From an uncultured Clostridia bacterium (lineage in GTDB: Bacteria; Bacillota; Clostridia; TANB77; CAG-508): DNA of 7,950 nucleotides. How positions within the stretch are numbered: the first letter of the stretch is position 1; every line of letters begins with the position of its first letter. The notes beneath the pieces were generated by a model, which was not told the DNA's origin, ran no database searches, and saw nothing but the letters and a program-made list of their open reading frames with translations. This document shows, piece after piece, positions 6,193 to 7,950 of this stretch. The position numbers and the translations under genes were made by a program. Where the stretch lies: contig CAOSZT010000098.1 in the NCBI GenBank assembly GCA_948528155.1, forward strand, positions 1 to 7,950, written 5' to 3'.

Positions 6193-6945
6193 TTATAATC
6201 TTTTAAATACAATATTTTCTAAGTCTGTAAATTCCTTGCTTTGAACACCATTATTAACTACATCATCAATTGGCAATTCTAAATTAACTGGTGCTTTATA
6301 TGATTTTCCTGAAGTCAAATTAATACATATGTCAAATGAAACTTTAACTTTTAAATCATTATTATCAATACTTAGTTTTTTTAATAAATCATAGTGATTT
6401 ATTTCTACATCATCATTTGAAATATAATTCCCTAAATTATTAATAGCATATCTAAAAACAAGAATTCCCCCTTGATTAGATATTTTTAAATCTTTAATAC
6501 TAGTTTCCATATCTCCTATATATTCTATGCTATCAACTTGATTTTCAGTAGTATTTCTAAAAATAACACTTTCAAAATTACTGTCAGGCTTTAATAATTT
6601 AACTTCACCAATCTTACTATTTTGTTGTATATTAAAATTTTCTAATTTTATACTTTGTATTGTCTCTGTCTTTTCATAATTATGATTTTTTTCTATATAT
6701 ATATAAATATCATTGTTTTGATTTACTTTTATATTCCATTTACTCGTTTTATCCTCACTATTATTTATGCCCTCAACACTACTTATTACTGATATTTTAG
6801 ATAAATAAAAAGGCATATTAACTTCACCTTTTACATTATATCTAAATGATATGACAACTGTAATTAATAATATTACAAATATTATTAATATTAGCATATA
6901 TATATTAAACTTTTTTGTATTTATCACTTTCTTTAGTTTTTCCAT
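6193..6945 (-). CDS. Unrecognised single-pass membrane protein with extracytoplasmic domain
   Basis: I do not recognise this 250-residue protein. It has a short basic cytoplasmic N-terminus (KLKKVINTKKF), one strong membrane segment (about residues 14-33) and then about 215 polar, Asn- and Ile-rich residues that should lie outside the membrane. That part looks like alternating beta strands (for example VKGEVNMPFYLSKISVISS, GGILVFRYAI and LKVKVSFDICINLTSGKSY), suggesting a beta-sandwich-like domain; this is a guess from the pattern of hydrophobic residues. It has no cysteine pair, lipobox, LPXTG or catalytic motif that I can see. AAGGAAGGG stands 7 nt before the ATG. A weak promoter (TTGCAT-17-TATATT) lies upstream and the SRP RNA promoter begins right after its stop, with no terminator between. 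Confidence 0.8.
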   Translation of the reverse strand: MEKLKKVINTKKFNIYMLILIIFVILLITVVISFRYNVKGEVNMPFYLSKISVISSVEGINNSEDKTSKWNIKVNQNNDIYIYIEKNHNYEKTETIQSIKLENFNIQQNSKIGEVKLLKPDSNFESVIFRNTTENQVDSIEYIGDMETSIKDLKISNQGGILVFRYAINNLGNYISNDDVEINHYDLLKKLSIDNNDLKVKVSFDICINLTSGKSYKAPVNLELPIDDVVNNGVQSKEFTDLENIVFKRL

Positions 6946-6973
6946 TGATTTTCCCTTCCTTTTCTTGTTTTAT

Positions 6974-7002
6974 AATATATAACAGTTCATAATAAAATGC
7001 AA
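6974..7002 (-). promoter_or_regulatory. Candidate promoter of the membrane-protein gene
   Basis: TTGCAT (7002-6997) and TATATT (6979-6974) are 17 nt apart on the minus strand. The -10 matches five of six positions but the -35 only the TTG, so it is weak. The position, about 30 nt before the start codon, is suitable. Confidence 0.35.
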
Positions 7003-7134
7003 GAGTAAAACTACTTTTGTATTATTATTTAAAAATTTCACATCTTGTTTTGTAGCATTACATAAAACTCCAAAATATAAAGTGTACAGATATGCTTGAG
7101 CTAAAGCCTGTTTTCACCACACTTCACTGCAAAT

Positions 7135-7165
7135 AAAACCACCTACTTTTTTAGTAAGTGTTTTT
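7135..7165 (-). terminator. Intrinsic terminator after the zinc-ribbon gene
   Basis: On the minus strand CACTTACT, a five-A loop and AGTAGGTG form an 8-bp stem with one G-U pair, extended after one mismatch by an A/T stretch (AAAAA with TTTT), and followed by TTTTATTT. It lies 10 nt past the stop of the zinc-ribbon gene. The plus strand also ends in five T, so weak action in the other direction is possible. Confidence 0.75.
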
Positions 7166-7174
7166 ATAAAAAAA

Positions 7175-7450
7175 TTAATAATATTTAGGTCTTATAATCA
7201 TCCATATTATCCATAATCCACCTGTTATACATATCATAAATAAATCAAACAATACTGAATATCTTCTCCTATGTAAACCAGCAGAAGCAGATGAAGAAGT
7301 TGAGGATGAATTATTTATTATAATATTATCTGGATTTTTGCTTTTTAATTCTTCTACTTGTCTTCCACAATGAGTACATATTATTGCATCTTCTGGTATT
7401 TTTGCTGCACAATGTTTACAAAATTTAGTTTTTAATTGTGCTTCTTCCAT
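7175..7450 (-). CDS. Small zinc-ribbon membrane protein
   Basis: The 91-residue product has an N-terminal zinc ribbon with two CxxC pairs (C11, C14, C25, C28; pattern FCKHC-AAKIPEDAIICTHCG). A Ser/Asn-rich linker (about 38-60), a basic patch HRRRYS and one C-terminal hydrophobic segment (about 65-86) with ITGGLWIIWMI follow, ending in RPKYY. This ribbon-plus-membrane layout is common among small Firmicute proteins of unknown role; the zinc ribbon should face the cytoplasm. I start at the ATG at 7450 because AAAGGAGG ends 8 nt upstream. A TTG two codons earlier (7456) would have only 2 nt of spacing. It is a single-gene unit with its own terminator (7135-7165) and lies next to an integrase remnant, so it may be cargo of an old integrated element, but nothing proves that. 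No function is assigned. Confidence 0.85.
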   Translation of the reverse strand: MEEAQLKTKFCKHCAAKIPEDAIICTHCGRQVEELKSKNPDNIIINNSSSTSSSASAGLHRRRYSVLFDLFMICITGGLWIIWMIIRPKYY

Positions 7451-7458
7451 TTTCAAAT

Positions 7459-7466
7459 CCTCCTTT
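7459..7466 (-). promoter_or_regulatory. Strong ribosome binding site fixing the zinc-ribbon start
   Basis: AAAGGAGG on the minus strand, 8 nt before the ATG at 7450. It rules out the in-frame TTG at 7456, to which the gap would be 2 nt. Confidence 0.85.
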
Positions 7467-7485
7467 TATTGCTATTTTTTAAATT

Positions 7486-7515
7486 TTAATACATTAGCAA
7501 AGAGAAATTTGTCGA
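7486..7515 (-). promoter_or_regulatory. Candidate promoter of the zinc-ribbon gene
   Basis: TCGACA (7515-7510, five of six to TTGACA) and TATTAA (7491-7486, four of six) are 18 nt apart on the minus strand. The -35 lies at the junction of two of the phased repeats at 7504-7544, so these repeats could act as an operator. Confidence 0.35.
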
Positions 7516-7544
7516 AATTTGTAATTTTTTTGTAAAATTTTGTA
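7504..7544. repeat. Four helically phased imperfect 10-bp repeats
   Basis: GAAATTTGTC, GAAATTTGTA, ATTTTTTTGTA and AAATTTTGTA follow one another on the plus strand. Their GT steps are at 7511, 7521, 7532 and 7542, that is one DNA helical turn apart. They cover and flank the -35 of the zinc-ribbon gene. Phased A/T tracts like these bend DNA; they could equally be binding sites for a regulator or for the integrase whose remnant follows. Confidence 0.55.
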
Positions 7545-7551
7545 AGTCTGA

Positions 7552-7668
7552 AAAATTTTCAATAAAAAAATACAAACAACACTTGATACATACACATCAG
7601 TTTTTAAAGAATTTAGTAAAAATAACCTTGAAAAGGTAACACAATATTTTGAAGTACAAGGACTATAA
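7552..7668 (+). pseudogene. Relic of a tyrosine recombinase/integrase C-terminus
   Basis: Frame 1 of the plus strand is open for 38 codons and has no start codon. It contains IQTTLDTYTSVFKEF, then NNLEKVTQYFEVQGL and TAA. Phage-type tyrosine integrases end in a motif of the form GHxxIxTTLxxYxHV followed by a short helix, where the Tyr is the nucleophile that attacks DNA; here that would be the Tyr encoded at 7591-7593. The GH normally found just before has decayed (FNKK), a TGA closes the frame at 7549-7551, and no catalytic Arg or His-x-x-Arg box precedes it. It is therefore a broken tail only. It runs toward the 3' end of tRNA-Arg, the usual place for an element that integrated into a tRNA gene. 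The match is from motif memory, so I am moderately sure. Confidence 0.6.
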
Positions 7669-7691
7669 AATACCTATTGCAGTAAATTAAA

Positions 7692-7742
7692 TAAAAAAGT
7701 CATATAAACTATTGATATTTCAACAATTATATGACTTTTTTA
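7692..7742. terminator. Terminator of tRNA-Arg (bidirectional form)
   Basis: A perfect 15-bp stem, AAAAAAGTCATATAA (7693-7707) with its complement (7727-7741), encloses a 19-nt loop. On the minus strand it follows the tRNA 3' end by 3 nt and ends in TTTTTTATTT. On the plus strand it ends in six T and would also stop transcripts from the integrase side. Confidence 0.88.
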
Positions 7743-7744
7743 TC

Positions 7745-7820
<76 letters not shown>

Positions 7821-7832
7821 ATTTTCATTTTA

Positions 7833-7861
7833 ATTATACACTTAAATTTATGTTTTGTAAA
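7833..7861 (-). promoter_or_regulatory. Sigma-A promoter of tRNA-Arg
   Basis: On the minus strand TTTACA (7861-7856, five of six) and a perfect TATAAT (7838-7833) are 17 nt apart. The predicted start, near 7826, is about 6 nt before the mature tRNA 5' end. Confidence 0.8.
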
Positions 7862-7900
7862 TATAAAATTTTTACTATTTTATAAATCCATTCATATTAA

Positions 7901-7925
7901 AAGGGGCTGTAAAAAAAGTCCCTAG
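7901..7925. mobile_element. Possible insertion-sequence terminal repeat (edge of window)
   Basis: AAGGGGCTGT followed by seven A and GTCCCTAG stands out by its G/C blocks in an AT-rich spacer. GGGGCTGT plus a run of A resembles the outer end of several transposon families, IS1182-like among them; this is recalled, not checked. The remaining 25 bases to the window end carry no gene. If it is an IS end, the element lies mostly beyond 7950. Confidence 0.35.
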
Positions 7926-7950
7926 AAAAATGAGATTTAAGTTATAATTT

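Noticed and set aside
7175..7450. Zinc-ribbon protein as a phage superinfection-immunity protein
   Set aside because: The TGGLWIIWMI segment recalls short phage-related membrane proteins, but the superinfection-immunity signature is different, so no such function is claimed.
7504..7544. Phased repeats as a CRISPR array
   Set aside because: The units are 10 bp, contiguous and imperfect with no spacers.

Overview
The window is very AT-rich (by eye, around three quarters A+T). It carries a germination-specific spore-cortex lysis pair (sleB-ypeB), classic Gram-positive Shine-Dalgarno sites and the arrangement SRP RNA - dnaX - ybaB - recR. Together these point to an endospore-forming Firmicute, most likely of class Clostridia; the species cannot be read from this sequence.

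Layout. Positions 1-77 hold a pyrimidine-rich, internally repetitive intergenic tail. Positions 78-1994 (minus) hold the sleB-ypeB operon, behind a plausible forespore sigma-G promoter. Diverging from it at 2130 (plus) is a GT28/MGDG-synthase-type glycosyltransferase, likely a glycolipid synthase. It ends in a strong 17-bp bidirectional terminator (3272-3314) shared with the convergent operon. Positions 3335-6185 (minus) form the DNA-maintenance block, read from the right: a sigma-A-type promoter, an SRP (4.5S-type) RNA without an Alu domain, dnaX, ybaB and recR. Positions 6193-6945 (minus) hold an unrecognised single-pass membrane protein. Positions 7175-7450 (minus) hold a small zinc-ribbon membrane protein. 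Positions 7451-7744 hold phased 10-bp repeats, a decayed tyrosine-integrase C-terminus (plus) and the tRNA terminator. A tRNA-Arg(CCT) gene with its own promoter lies at 7745-7861 (minus). The right edge (from about 7901) looks like the terminal repeat of an insertion sequence.

How the genes work together. SleB and YpeB are made in the forespore and are needed to degrade the spore cortex on germination. DnaX (clamp loader), YbaB (nucleoid-associated) and RecR (recombinational repair) are a widely conserved cluster, and SRP RNA very often sits just upstream. The right quarter is more accessory: a tRNA gene flanked by an integrase remnant on one side and a possible IS end on the other suggests an integration hotspot.

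The observations most worth checking are: (1) an A-AAA-AAG slippery heptamer in dnaX, in the same phase as in Escherichia coli and inside the linker after the clamp-loader core, where a -1 shift reaches a stop after ten codons and would give a gamma-like short subunit; (2) the integrase relic beside tRNA-Arg; (3) helically phased repeats around the zinc-ribbon promoter; (4) an Alu-less SRP RNA in a presumed spore former. No CRISPR array and no obvious complete new defence or biosynthetic system was seen.
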